DNA of 34,145 bases from NCBI GenBank assembly GCA_947589635.1, contig CANQCC010000004.1, forward strand, positions 1 through 34,145, read 5' to 3'. The notes under the pieces were generated by a model. It saw only the letters and a program-made list of their open reading frames with translations. It searched no databases and was not told the DNA's origin. Below are positions 15,204 to 22,685 of this stretch, in pieces (position 1 is the first letter of the stretch; each line of letters starts with the position of its first letter). The DNA comes from an uncultured Clostridia bacterium (GTDB taxonomy: Bacteria; Bacillota; Clostridia; Christensenellales; CAG-917). The position numbers and the translations under genes are program-made.

Positions 15204-18080
15204 ATGAAAAAACGTGTTATTTTGGTTATGACGATAGTGTTGGCGGCGCTTTTGGTCGCCTCGCTTGTCGCATGCAACAGGGATGGCGGCGGCGACTTAG
15301 ACCCCGAGCCGGGCACTACGGGCAAGTATACGGTCACTTTTGACCTGAACGGCGCGCAGATCGTGGGCGAATCGGTGCTTTCGCCGCTTACCGACGTGGC
15401 GTATGATTCCACCATTGAGGAGCCTCTCGGCGCGGACGGAAAGCCTTTGAAACTGCAAAAGACGGGCTATACCTTCATGGGTTGGACGAAGGACGGCGCG
15501 GAGTTCAAATTCGGCAAAGGCGGCACGCCTATAAGAAGCAATACCACGCTGAGGGCAAACTTTGTCGCGAACAAATATTATCATACTCCCAATATTTACG
15601 CCACTCTCTCCTACGACGAGGAGCATGACAAGTTCAGCATAAATCCTTCCGGACACGCCAAGGATCCCGAAAATCCTCAGGTCGTTGAGGGCAGCTATCT
15701 CAAAAACTCCGCGGGCGAGGAGGTGCTTGACGAAAAAGGCGAAAAGATCCCCGTCTACGATACAAACTACTCGCTTGGCGCGGCGGAGTTCAACAAAGAC
15801 CAGACCACGATATATTCCACCTACAACACGACCTCTCCGTCGTACATCGTAAAGCCGACCTACACGCCCCCGCAGGGCGAGGAAGACAAGAAAGACCCCT
15901 TCTGCTTCTGGTACTATCTTGACGACAACGGCCGCCCCGTGCAGTTCACGGAGTGGGCAAACGCCGACGACGACAGCTCGACGGTAAAGGTCAAGACGGT
16001 GTCCTATGTCTTCACAAAGCCCCTCACGCTGTACGCGATGTTTGAAAGCGACCTTCCCAAGGTCACGGTCAATTACTATGATGGCGAAGACCAGTCGCAT
16101 CTTGTTGTCGACACTCAGTCGTATCCCCTCGGCGCCTACATTTCAGATAAGGATATGCCCGCGGCGCCGACAAAGGACTATTATGAGTTTGACTATTGGT
16201 ATTTTGTCTACACCACCAAGGACAAGGACGACAACGACGTCCGCAATGAGGAAAAATTTATATTCCAGACGCGCGACGAGGACGGCAAGGTGACAAACAC
16301 CGACTCCACCTCCCCCATGGACGCGGCGCATCCCGACCCTGAGATCATCCCCGCGGCGGAGATCAATTTCCGTCCCGTGACCCTCAACCTGTACGCGAAG
16401 TGGATAAAGAAGATAATGTTATCAGACGCGCAAGAATTCATCAGGGTGCGCAATGAAATATCAGACTTGATTGGCCGTTTGGACGACGCCGAAACAGATG
16501 AGACTAAGGCGAGCGTCAAAGCGGAGCTCGACTCCTATCTGACGGCAAAGATCGTGGTATCCAACCTGGACTTCACTACAATCGGAGGAACGGATGATAT
16601 GGCTCCTCTGTTCGGCAACAAAGATTATCCCTTCCTCGGCACAATAGACGGCGGCGACTACGATGCTCATACGGGCGCGGTGAAAGACTCTCACACGATC
16701 AGAAGTAATAACAACCATCTCTTCCTCGGCTCCATATTCGGCTATGTGAACGGCGCCATCAAAAACCTAAACGTCCAAACTATCACGATCAAGGCGCCCG
16801 ATTCTGCCGACAATATCCTTTATCTCGGCGTGCTTGCAAGCTCGCTGGCGGGCTCGGCGGACAACTGCTCCTTGTCAAGCATTTCGTTTGATTTGACCGG
16901 CTTGGGGTCAAAGAAGGTCATAATAGGCGGCATCGCGGGCGAGTTCCGCGGCGGCTCCGAATCTGGCAAGATCACCTCCTGCTCCGTTACGATGGAAAAT
17001 ATATTGGTCTCGGCGCAAGGCGTAGTCATAGGCGGCGTCGCGGGCATAGCGGGCTCCGCCACATCCATATCCGATTGCACCGCCACTCTCACGATAACCT
17101 CGGCGACGGCGACGGGCGGCGACGGAGCTACGTCCGGCTTGCGCATAGGCGGACTTGCGGGCGACAGCGAAAGCGCCATAACCAACTCGACCGCCTCGCT
17201 TACGATAACCGCGCTTGAGGCGCACGGCTCCTGCTATGTCGGCGGGATCGCGGGACAAAACAGCGCGAGCATATATAAATCGCAGGCAACAATGACTCTT
17301 TGCACAAGCGAAGCTCCCGCCTCCGTGGGCAGCGAGGCGCTTATAGCAAAGACCGTCGCGATCGGCGGTCTTGCGGGCCTCAACAGCGGCTATTTAAGAG
17401 ACAGCTATGCGACCGCAAATCTTTACGTAAGCGTGGTCCGTTACAACAACTCGAGGGTCGCCGTGGGCGGACTTGTCGGCGACAACTACGCGGACCGCAA
17501 AGACTCAAGCTCCGGCAGCCACAGCGACGAACAGAGCATCGGCGCCATCAACTACTGCTACAGCGTGGGCGAAATAGAGCTGAGAGTAACCGGCGACGAT
17601 ACGTCCGAAGCGCTTGCCATCGCTCCTGCCCTGTATGCGGGCGGCCTTGCGGGATACAGCCATCACAGCAACAACTCCGCAAACTTCGCCGTAGTGGACA
17701 TCACGATAACCTATAACGCGGCAAAGACCAACAAGCGGCTGTTGCACGCGGGCTTCCTGTACGGCGATATGGCGGCGGACGCCACGCTGAAGTCCGGCTA
17801 CTATGCGAGCGAAAGCACGCTTGAAATAAACGGCGACTCCTTCCCGACCACTCTGCCCAAGACCGAAGAGGGCGAAGGCAGCGAGGAGGGACAGCCCGAA
17901 GAAGAGGCATACAACGTCTCCCGCCTCGGCACCGCAACCGAAAAAGCAAAGTTTATGGACGAGTCCTTCGTCATCGGCAGCGAATCCACTCTCAAGTGGG
18001 CGGCGGATATCTGGGAAATTGGCGAAGAGAAGTACCCCACCTTCAAGTCCGCGACCGCTCCCACGGAGCCCACAGAATAA
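15204..18080 (+). CDS. Large surface lipoprotein with InlB-type and GLUG repeats
   Basis: This is a 958-residue predicted cell-surface lipoprotein. The signal peptide ends in the lipobox SLVAC, with the lipidated Cys at residue 24. It is followed by an acidic linker and an InlB B-repeat (Flg_new) module: KYTVTFDLNGAQIVGE, then KTGYTFMGWTKDG. A second similar module begins KVTVNYYDGEDQSHL, near residue 290. From about residue 570 to 830 there are seven glycine-rich blocks of the type IGGIAGE, IGGVAGI, IGGLAGD, VGGIAGQ, IGGLAGL, VGGLVGD and AGGLAGY, matching the GLUG motif of adhesins and some peptidases. The function is probably adhesion or surface scaffolding, by inference. No catalytic domain or sorting signal is seen. 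It has its own promoter and terminator. Confidence 0.9.
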   Translation: MKKRVILVMTIVLAALLVASLVACNRDGGGDLDPEPGTTGKYTVTFDLNGAQIVGESVLSPLTDVAYDSTIEEPLGADGKPLKLQKTGYTFMGWTKDGAEFKFGKGGTPIRSNTTLRANFVANKYYHTPNIYATLSYDEEHDKFSINPSGHAKDPENPQVVEGSYLKNSAGEEVLDEKGEKIPVYDTNYSLGAAEFNKDQTTIYSTYNTTSPSYIVKPTYTPPQGEEDKKDPFCFWYYLDDNGRPVQFTEWANADDDSSTVKVKTVSYVFTKPLTLYAMFESDLPKVTVNYYDGEDQSHLVVDTQSYPLGAYISDKDMPAAPTKDYYEFDYWYFVYTTKDKDDNDVRNEEKFIFQTRDEDGKVTNTDSTSPMDAAHPDPEIIPAAEINFRPVTLNLYAKWIKKIMLSDAQEFIRVRNEISDLIGRLDDAETDETKASVKAELDSYLTAKIVVSNLDFTTIGGTDDMAPLFGNKDYPFLGTIDGGDYDAHTGAVKDSHTIRSNNNHLFLGSIFGYVNGAIKNLNVQTITIKAPDSADNILYLGVLASSLAGSADNCSLSSISFDLTGLGSKKVIIGGIAGEFRGGSESGKITSCSVTMENILVSAQGVVIGGVAGIAGSATSISDCTATLTITSATATGGDGATSGLRIGGLAGDSESAITNSTASLTITALEAHGSCYVGGIAGQNSASIYKSQATMTLCTSEAPASVGSEALIAKTVAIGGLAGLNSGYLRDSYATANLYVSVVRYNNSRVAVGGLVGDNYADRKDSSSGSHSDEQSIGAINYCYSVGEIELRVTGDDTSEALAIAPALYAGGLAGYSHHSNNSANFAVVDITITYNAAKTNKRLLHAGFLYGDMAADATLKSGYYASESTLEINGDSFPTTLPKTEEGEGSEEGQPEEEAYNVSRLGTATEKAKFMDESFVIGSESTLKWAADIWEIGEEKYPTFKSATAPTEPTE

Positions 18081-18099
18081 AACCTATCGCTTATGCGAC

Positions 18100-18128
18100 G
18101 CGCGCTCCGCTTGGGGCGCGCTTTTTTT
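18100..18128 (+). terminator. Rho-independent terminator after the surface lipoprotein
   Basis: GCGCGCTCC (18100-18108), a four-base loop and GGGGCGCGC (18113-18121) form a nine-pair stem with one G-U, followed by seven T residues. This is a strong terminator 20 bases after the stop codon. Confidence 0.9.
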
Positions 18129-18196
18129 CGCGCTTTTTATGCATTTCTCGCGCTTTTTCGAGGTTATATCCGCTGCTCTTCCCGCCCGCGCGCCCA

Positions 18197-18202
18197 TATA
18201 AT
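18197..18202 (+). promoter_or_regulatory. -10 element of glmM, near-leaderless configuration
   Basis: A perfect TATAAT ends seven bases before the glmM ATG, so transcription would begin at or one base before the start codon. No convincing -35 lies 16-18 bases upstream, which lowers confidence. The AGGG next to the ATG is too close to act as a normal ribosome site. Confidence 0.45.
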
Positions 18203-18209
18203 ATAGGGT

Positions 18210-19526
18210 ATGCGTTATTTTGGAACAGACGGAATAAGAATGAGGGCGGACGCCCTGCTGAGGGCACGACTGCCTCTCTATTTGGGCGCGGCGCTTGGCA
18301 AAATAGGCGGCAAGGTGCTCGTCGCGCGCGACGTGCGCGTTCACTCGCCGCTTGTGGAGCGCATGCTGACCGCGGGTTTGCTGTCCGGGGATTGCCTGCC
18401 GATAGTCGCGGGGATATTGCCTACGCCCGCGCTTGCCTACCTCGCGCAAAGAGAGGGCGCGCGCTTTGCCGTCATGATAACCGCGTCGCACAATCCGCCC
18501 GAATTCAACGGCATAAAGGTGTTCGGCAAAAACGGAACTAAACTTTCTCCCCGCGAGGAGGAGGCCATAGACGGCGCCGTGTGCGCGCTTGCGAACGGGA
18601 CGGGCGAAGAGGTTGAGGCGCTTAAAGAACTCGCCGCGGACGAGGCGCACCCTCCTTGTGGGGCGCACCGCGTGCGAGCGCTTGAAAACGCCGAGGAAAT
18701 ATACCTGGATCACGTCGTAAATATGTTTGGGCGATTTGACGGAACTCGCGCGGTTCTGGACGTCGCGCACGGCTGTATGGCGGGGATCGCGGACAAGGCG
18801 TTCGACCGCCTCGGGATAGAGACGCGGGTCATAAACGGCGACCGCGACGGAAATAAGGTCAATATAAATTGCGGCTCCACCCACCTCGAGGCGCTTTTGG
18901 GCGAGGTTAAAGAGGGCGAGATAGGCTTTGCCTTCGACGGGGACGGGGACAGGGCGCTTGCCGCCTTTGACGGAATGCCGTACGACGGCGACGCCATTTT
19001 GCTTGCGCTCGCCACACTGTACCGCATAAAGGGCAAGCTAAGAAAAAAATTCGTGGTCGGAACGCAGCTTTCAAACAGCCGCCTTCAGCGGGAGCTCGCC
19101 TTTCAAAACACCGCGCTAATGCGCACGGAAGTGGGCGACAAGCACGTGCTGGACGCGCTTCAAAAAAACGACTGCCTGCTCGGCGGAGAGAAGAGCGGCC
19201 ACATCCTGATGCTGGACCGCGCAAGCACGGGGGACGGCCTTATCACCGCGCTCAGCCTGCTTGAGGTCAAAAAAACGATAGGCTCCCTTCCACGCTTCAC
19301 GCCCTACCCCATGCGGGAGTTCAATATCCCTTGCGACGACCCCGCGGGCGAGGTGGCTTCCCCGCGCTTTCAAAAGAAGTTGGCGCTTGCAAAAAAGCTG
19401 TACGGGGCAAGCGGCCGCCTCATAGTCCGCCCAAGCGGCACGGAGCCTTATATCCGCGTGGCGTACGAGATGTTTTCGGGCGACGCCGACCTCGCCGCCG
19501 AAGAACTGAAAAAGATACTTGAATGA
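18210..19526 (+). CDS. glmM: Phosphoglucosamine mutase GlmM
   Basis: It interconverts glucosamine-6-phosphate and glucosamine-1-phosphate, a step toward UDP-GlcNAc for peptidoglycan. The 438-residue protein begins YFGTDGIR, the family's N-terminal signature. The phosphoserine loop is VMITASHNPPEFNGIK with Ser93. The metal loop is FAFDGDGDRAL with Asp243, Asp245 and Asp247. The sugar-binding loop is GGEKSGHILM, and the C-terminal phosphate-binding motif is RPSGTEPYIRV. The segment just after FGTDGIR is a few residues shorter than in most GlmM proteins. Related phosphohexomutases share these motifs, but the FGTDGIR start and GEKSGH favour GlmM. It appears to be transcribed alone. Confidence 0.94.
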   Translation: MRYFGTDGIRMRADALLRARLPLYLGAALGKIGGKVLVARDVRVHSPLVERMLTAGLLSGDCLPIVAGILPTPALAYLAQREGARFAVMITASHNPPEFNGIKVFGKNGTKLSPREEEAIDGAVCALANGTGEEVEALKELAADEAHPPCGAHRVRALENAEEIYLDHVVNMFGRFDGTRAVLDVAHGCMAGIADKAFDRLGIETRVINGDRDGNKVNINCGSTHLEALLGEVKEGEIGFAFDGDGDRALAAFDGMPYDGDAILLALATLYRIKGKLRKKFVVGTQLSNSRLQRELAFQNTALMRTEVGDKHVLDALQKNDCLLGGEKSGHILMLDRASTGDGLITALSLLEVKKTIGSLPRFTPYPMREFNIPCDDPAGEVASPRFQKKLALAKKLYGASGRLIVRPSGTEPYIRVAYEMFSGDADLAAEELKKILE

Positions 19527-19528
19527 CA

Positions 19529-19553
19529 AAATCGCCTCTTTATATGGCGATTT
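19529..19553 (+). terminator. Weak terminator after glmM
   Basis: AAATCGCC (19529-19536) pairs perfectly with GGCGATTT (19546-19553) around a nine-base loop, two bases after the glmM stop. Only three T residues follow, so it may be inefficient or mainly protect the mRNA end. Confidence 0.6.
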
Positions 19554-19571
19554 ATGATATATAAACCCTTA

Positions 19572-19774
19572 ATTATGCGCATTTGCGCGCATCGCTTTTG
19601 TCAAATCTTATACATTTTGGCGTGGCGTCCCTTTTCACATCATGTGCGTTTAAGTTGGGCGCTTCTTGCCAAATTATCTGCGTTTAAGCAGAGTATTCCG
19701 CGCCTAATTATCTGCGTTTGCGCAGCGCGCTTTTCTTCATATTATGTACACTTAAGCGGAGCGTTCCTCTTCAA
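19572..19774. repeat. Array of six imperfect 34-bp tandem repeats entering dapB
   Basis: Units start at 19572, 19605, 19639, 19673, 19707 and 19741, the first 33 bases long and the rest exactly 34. The best-matching units share ATTATCTGCGTTT, and most have a T-rich second half. The last unit covers the final ten codons and stop of dapB (minus strand), whose stop is at 19742. No spacers of unrelated sequence separate the units. Confidence 0.75.
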
Positions 19775-20503
19775 ATCCAGTATGTCGTTCACTTGGTACA
19801 GCCCCGCCTCTTTCCCCTCTATAAAGCGCAGCGCGTTTACTGTCCCGCGCGCAAAAAGTTCGGGGCCGAACGCCTCGTGTCTCAAGGCGACGCGCTGAAA
19901 TCCCGTGTCGAAGATGACCTCGTGCACGCCCGCGCCCTCGCCGAATCTCAGCGAGCTTATGCCTATGTCGCCCGCTCTTCGCCCGCCGCTTCTGTCTCCG
20001 CACACTATCCTACCGCCGCCCCGCACGTCGCGTATGGTGTTTGCAAGCATAAGCGCGGTGCCGCTTGGCGCGTCCTCTTTGCCGCCGCGGTGCGCCTCGA
20101 CGATCTCGACGTCGGCGTACGGAAAAGCCGCCGCCACCTGCCCCGCAAGGGAGGCGAACAGGGATACCCCAAAGGACATGTTGCTGCAAAAGAAGACGGG
20201 GATATGCGCGGAGGCCTCCTCTATAGTCCTCTTTTGCCCCTCGCTCTGCCCCGTAGTCGCGATTATAAGCGCGGCGCGGCGATCGAGCGCAAACCTGCAA
20301 AGCTCCTCGGTAAGCGAAGGACGTGAGAAGTCCACCACCGCGTCCGCCCCCTCTTTGACGTCGTTTAAGCGGCTATAGTGATTGCAGCCCAAGTTTGCGG
20401 GGAGGATGTCCACGCTTGCCGCAAGCCCTATGCCCGCTTCGTCAAACGCGCGCGCGACCGCCCTGCCCATGCGCCCCGCCGCGCCCACAAGAATAACCTT
20501 CAT
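19742..20503 (-). CDS. dapB: 4-hydroxy-tetrahydrodipicolinate reductase DapB
   Basis: DapB reduces the cyclic intermediate of the lysine and diaminopimelate pathway with NAD(P)H, feeding peptidoglycan synthesis. The nucleotide-binding motif is LVGAAGRMG at residues 6-13. DFSRPS (58-63) and ATTGQSEGQ (82-90) match conserved DapB segments. The signature region reads EAHRGGKEDAPSGTA (136-150). In most DapB proteins it is E-x-H-H-x-x-K-x-DAPSGTA, so the second His, usually given as catalytic, is Arg139 here, while Lys142 and DAPSG remain. The length of 253 residues is normal. AAGAGG lies six bases before the start. The last ten codons lie within the 34-bp repeat array. Confidence 0.88.
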   Translation of the reverse strand: MKVILVGAAGRMGRAVARAFDEAGIGLAASVDILPANLGCNHYSRLNDVKEGADAVVDFSRPSLTEELCRFALDRRAALIIATTGQSEGQKRTIEEASAHIPVFFCSNMSFGVSLFASLAGQVAAAFPYADVEIVEAHRGGKEDAPSGTALMLANTIRDVRGGGRIVCGDRSGGRRAGDIGISSLRFGEGAGVHEVIFDTGFQRVALRHEAFGPELFARGTVNALRFIEGKEAGLYQVNDILDLKRNAPLKCT

Positions 20504-20672
20504 AAAAAGCCTCTTGCCAAAATATGCCGCCCTCCCGCAAATATTGACAAAATTTTACAATATAAACAGATTTTTATATTTGCGTTAAACCAATTGCCTT
20601 TTGGCGCATAATGTATTATGATTATCTAAAGAATTCTTTAGATAAAGAGGGCGCTTGCTCTTTTGGGGTCTT
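20504..20672. promoter_or_regulatory. Divergent promoter region of dapB and the Ig-like/VanZ gene
   Basis: On the plus strand TTGCCT (20594-20599), 17 bases and TATGAT (20617-20622) form a likely promoter, with transcription starting near 20629. The dapB side is AT-rich, with a TAAAAT on the minus strand near 20555 as a possible -10, without a clear -35. Confidence 0.55.
20622..20645. promoter_or_regulatory. Perfect 24-bp palindrome at the predicted transcription start
   Basis: The half site TTATCTAAAGAA (20622-20633) is followed at once by its exact reverse complement (20634-20645). It overlaps the last base of the -10 and the predicted start, where a repressor would block initiation. Read as RNA it would also form a hairpin near the 5' end. 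Confidence 0.75.
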
Positions 20673-22598
20673 ATGGCAGAAAGAAAGTATTTCAACATCG
20701 TAAGGTATATCGCTATCGCCGCTATCGCATGCACGCTTGCCGCGATAATTTTTATGATTGTCGAATCGGCGTTCCCGGGCGACATAAGCGCGGCGGCTTC
20801 CGCAAAGTTCACGGGAGATAAAGGCGATACCGTCGTCGTGGACCAAAAGCTGAAGGACGTCCCCACAAAGAGGATCGCGCCCGAAAGCCTGCAGGGCTAT
20901 ATCGGGCAGGACAAGGCCATAACCGTGTACTACTCGCCAAGCGAGGCCACGGACAGGGATATCGAATGGGAAATTGTTGGCAACGACGTCGCTGATCCCG
21001 TCTTCACGCTGTCCGATGACGGCGTCGTACACTTTTTGCGCATGGGAAACGCCAACGTGCGCGCCACGCTTAAAAGCGATCCCGAAATAACCGCGACTTG
21101 CAACGTCACCTGCTATGGCACGCATCCCGAGAAGATCACTTCGCTTACGCCGAAGGTCTCGACCTTCAAAAGCGGCACCAACTCGCAGTTTTATCTCACC
21201 GATCAAGACGGCGAAGACGTCTCCGTCATCCCCTACACCGCAACATATTCGGACGGAGGCGAGCACTTTGTGATCCAGCACAACCAATTGATCGCAAGAA
21301 AGCCGGGAACCGCCACGCTCACTCTGTCCCATAAGAGCATGCCTCAGGACATCTCCATGGAAATAACGATAACAGAAAATCCAAACTACGTCCCCATAGA
21401 AAAGCTCTCCATCAAGGAGGGGCTGCTTGACGAGGACGGATATTATAACCTTCCCATATACAGCTATTTGTCCGCGAATGAGATCTTTGACGTAACGCCC
21501 GCTAACGCCACCTCTACATATGTCAAGCTCAATTCGTCAAGCTCCAGCATACAGGTAATAGTCTTCCGCTTTCAGGCGGTCACGACGGGCGAGGCCACAC
21601 TGCGCATAACGCCGCTTGTGGACCCATCCAAGGCCATCGACGTGAAGATAAGGGTCTACGTGCCAAAGCCTCAGCAGATCCAGATCATGACCAACAGCGT
21701 CACTACCGTGGATTCGCTGACCGACATAAGCGTGTACGGCGACGACTCCTACATAGACCCAAAGGACATCGCCTATACCGTCGTCAAGGGCAAAGCCACC
21801 TTCGAAAACGGCAGGTTCAGAGGCAAGAGGCTTGGCAAACTTGTGATTAAAGCCACCTACCTGCCCGACCCCACGCTGACCGCCACCGCGGAGATCGACA
21901 TCAAGCTGTACACGACGTTCGGGCAATTCATCCGCAAGATCCTCGGCCACTTCACGCTGTTTTGCGTCATAGGCTTCGGGCTTACCTTCGTGTATCTGTT
22001 CGGGATAAAGCCGCGCTGGGTCTCCCTGCCGCTCACGCTGTCGTCGGGGCTGCTGCTCGGCATGCTCTCCGAGGGCATCCAGTCCCTCACCAAAGGGCGC
22101 TACGCAAGCTGGGTGGACGTGTTTGTGGACGCGACCGGAGCCGCGCTCGGCATGGTCATAGCCTTTGCCGTCTTCGGCCTCATACTGCTTGTAGCCCACC
22201 TGTTGGGCAACAAGGGCAAGCTGTGGAACGGCGTAAAAGCGGTCACCTTCCGCACCATGTTCAAGCGCTTCAGTCCCGCGACCGAGCCCGCCGCCGCAAC
22301 TCCCGACGGAGCAACACAGGAAGTCCCTGTCCCCGACGGCGCAACCATAGACGATCCAGCTCCTGCGGAGAATGTGGCAGCCAACGCCGCCATAAATGAC
22401 TCGGCTTCGGACGGCGCAACTAAAGGCAGCACATCTTCGGACGGCGCGACCATAAAAAGCGAAACTCCAAACGGCATAGCTCCCGCCGACGTCGCGCTCG
22501 CCGCGGATATCGACGGCGAAACAGCCGCGGACAGCTCGATTGCAGACGAAACGCCTGTCGTAGACGACGAAAATTCTTCGGACGGTCAAAACGGATAA
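20673..22598 (+). CDS. Membrane protein with Ig-like region fused to a VanZ-like domain
   Basis: The exact function is unknown. The 641-residue protein has a membrane helix at about residues 10-31. A long extracytoplasmic stretch (32-410) follows, rich in beta-strand patterns typical of bacterial Ig-like (Big_2) domains, such as KPGTATLTLSH and GEATLRITPL. The C-terminal membrane domain (about 415-512) matches the VanZ-like family: KILGHFTLFCVIGFGLTFV, then MLSEGIQSLTKGRYASWVDV and ATGAALG. The tail of about 110 residues is acidic and low in complexity, with recurring DGAT words. VanZ is linked to teicoplanin resistance, but most VanZ-like proteins have no known role. I chose ATG 20673, with GGGG four bases upstream; a TTG at 20655 is an alternative. 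Confidence 0.82.
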   Translation: MAERKYFNIVRYIAIAAIACTLAAIIFMIVESAFPGDISAAASAKFTGDKGDTVVVDQKLKDVPTKRIAPESLQGYIGQDKAITVYYSPSEATDRDIEWEIVGNDVADPVFTLSDDGVVHFLRMGNANVRATLKSDPEITATCNVTCYGTHPEKITSLTPKVSTFKSGTNSQFYLTDQDGEDVSVIPYTATYSDGGEHFVIQHNQLIARKPGTATLTLSHKSMPQDISMEITITENPNYVPIEKLSIKEGLLDEDGYYNLPIYSYLSANEIFDVTPANATSTYVKLNSSSSSIQVIVFRFQAVTTGEATLRITPLVDPSKAIDVKIRVYVPKPQQIQIMTNSVTTVDSLTDISVYGDDSYIDPKDIAYTVVKGKATFENGRFRGKRLGKLVIKATYLPDPTLTATAEIDIKLYTTFGQFIRKILGHFTLFCVIGFGLTFVYLFGIKPRWVSLPLTLSSGLLLGMLSEGIQSLTKGRYASWVDVFVDATGAALGMVIAFAVFGLILLVAHLLGNKGKLWNGVKAVTFRTMFKRFSPATEPAAATPDGATQEVPVPDGATIDDPAPAENVAANAAINDSASDGATKGSTSSDGATIKSETPNGIAPADVALAADIDGETAADSSIADETPVVDDENSSDGQNG

Positions 22599-22641
22599 AG
22601 CCAACGAGCTTTCCTTCAAATTATCCTGAAAAATAAAAGTT

Positions 22642-22665
22642 AAGGCGCGGCAGATGCCGCGCCTT
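22642..22665. terminator. Strong hairpin terminator between convergent genes
   Basis: AAGGCGCGGC (22642-22651) and GCCGCGCCTT (22656-22665) form a perfect ten-pair stem with a four-base loop. It lies between the convergent Ig-like/VanZ and phosphoesterase genes. On the minus strand it is followed by AACTTTTATTTTT, so it probably works best for the phosphoesterase gene but can serve both. Confidence 0.8.
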
Positions 22666-22685
22666 TGCATATGTTGTTTTATTTA

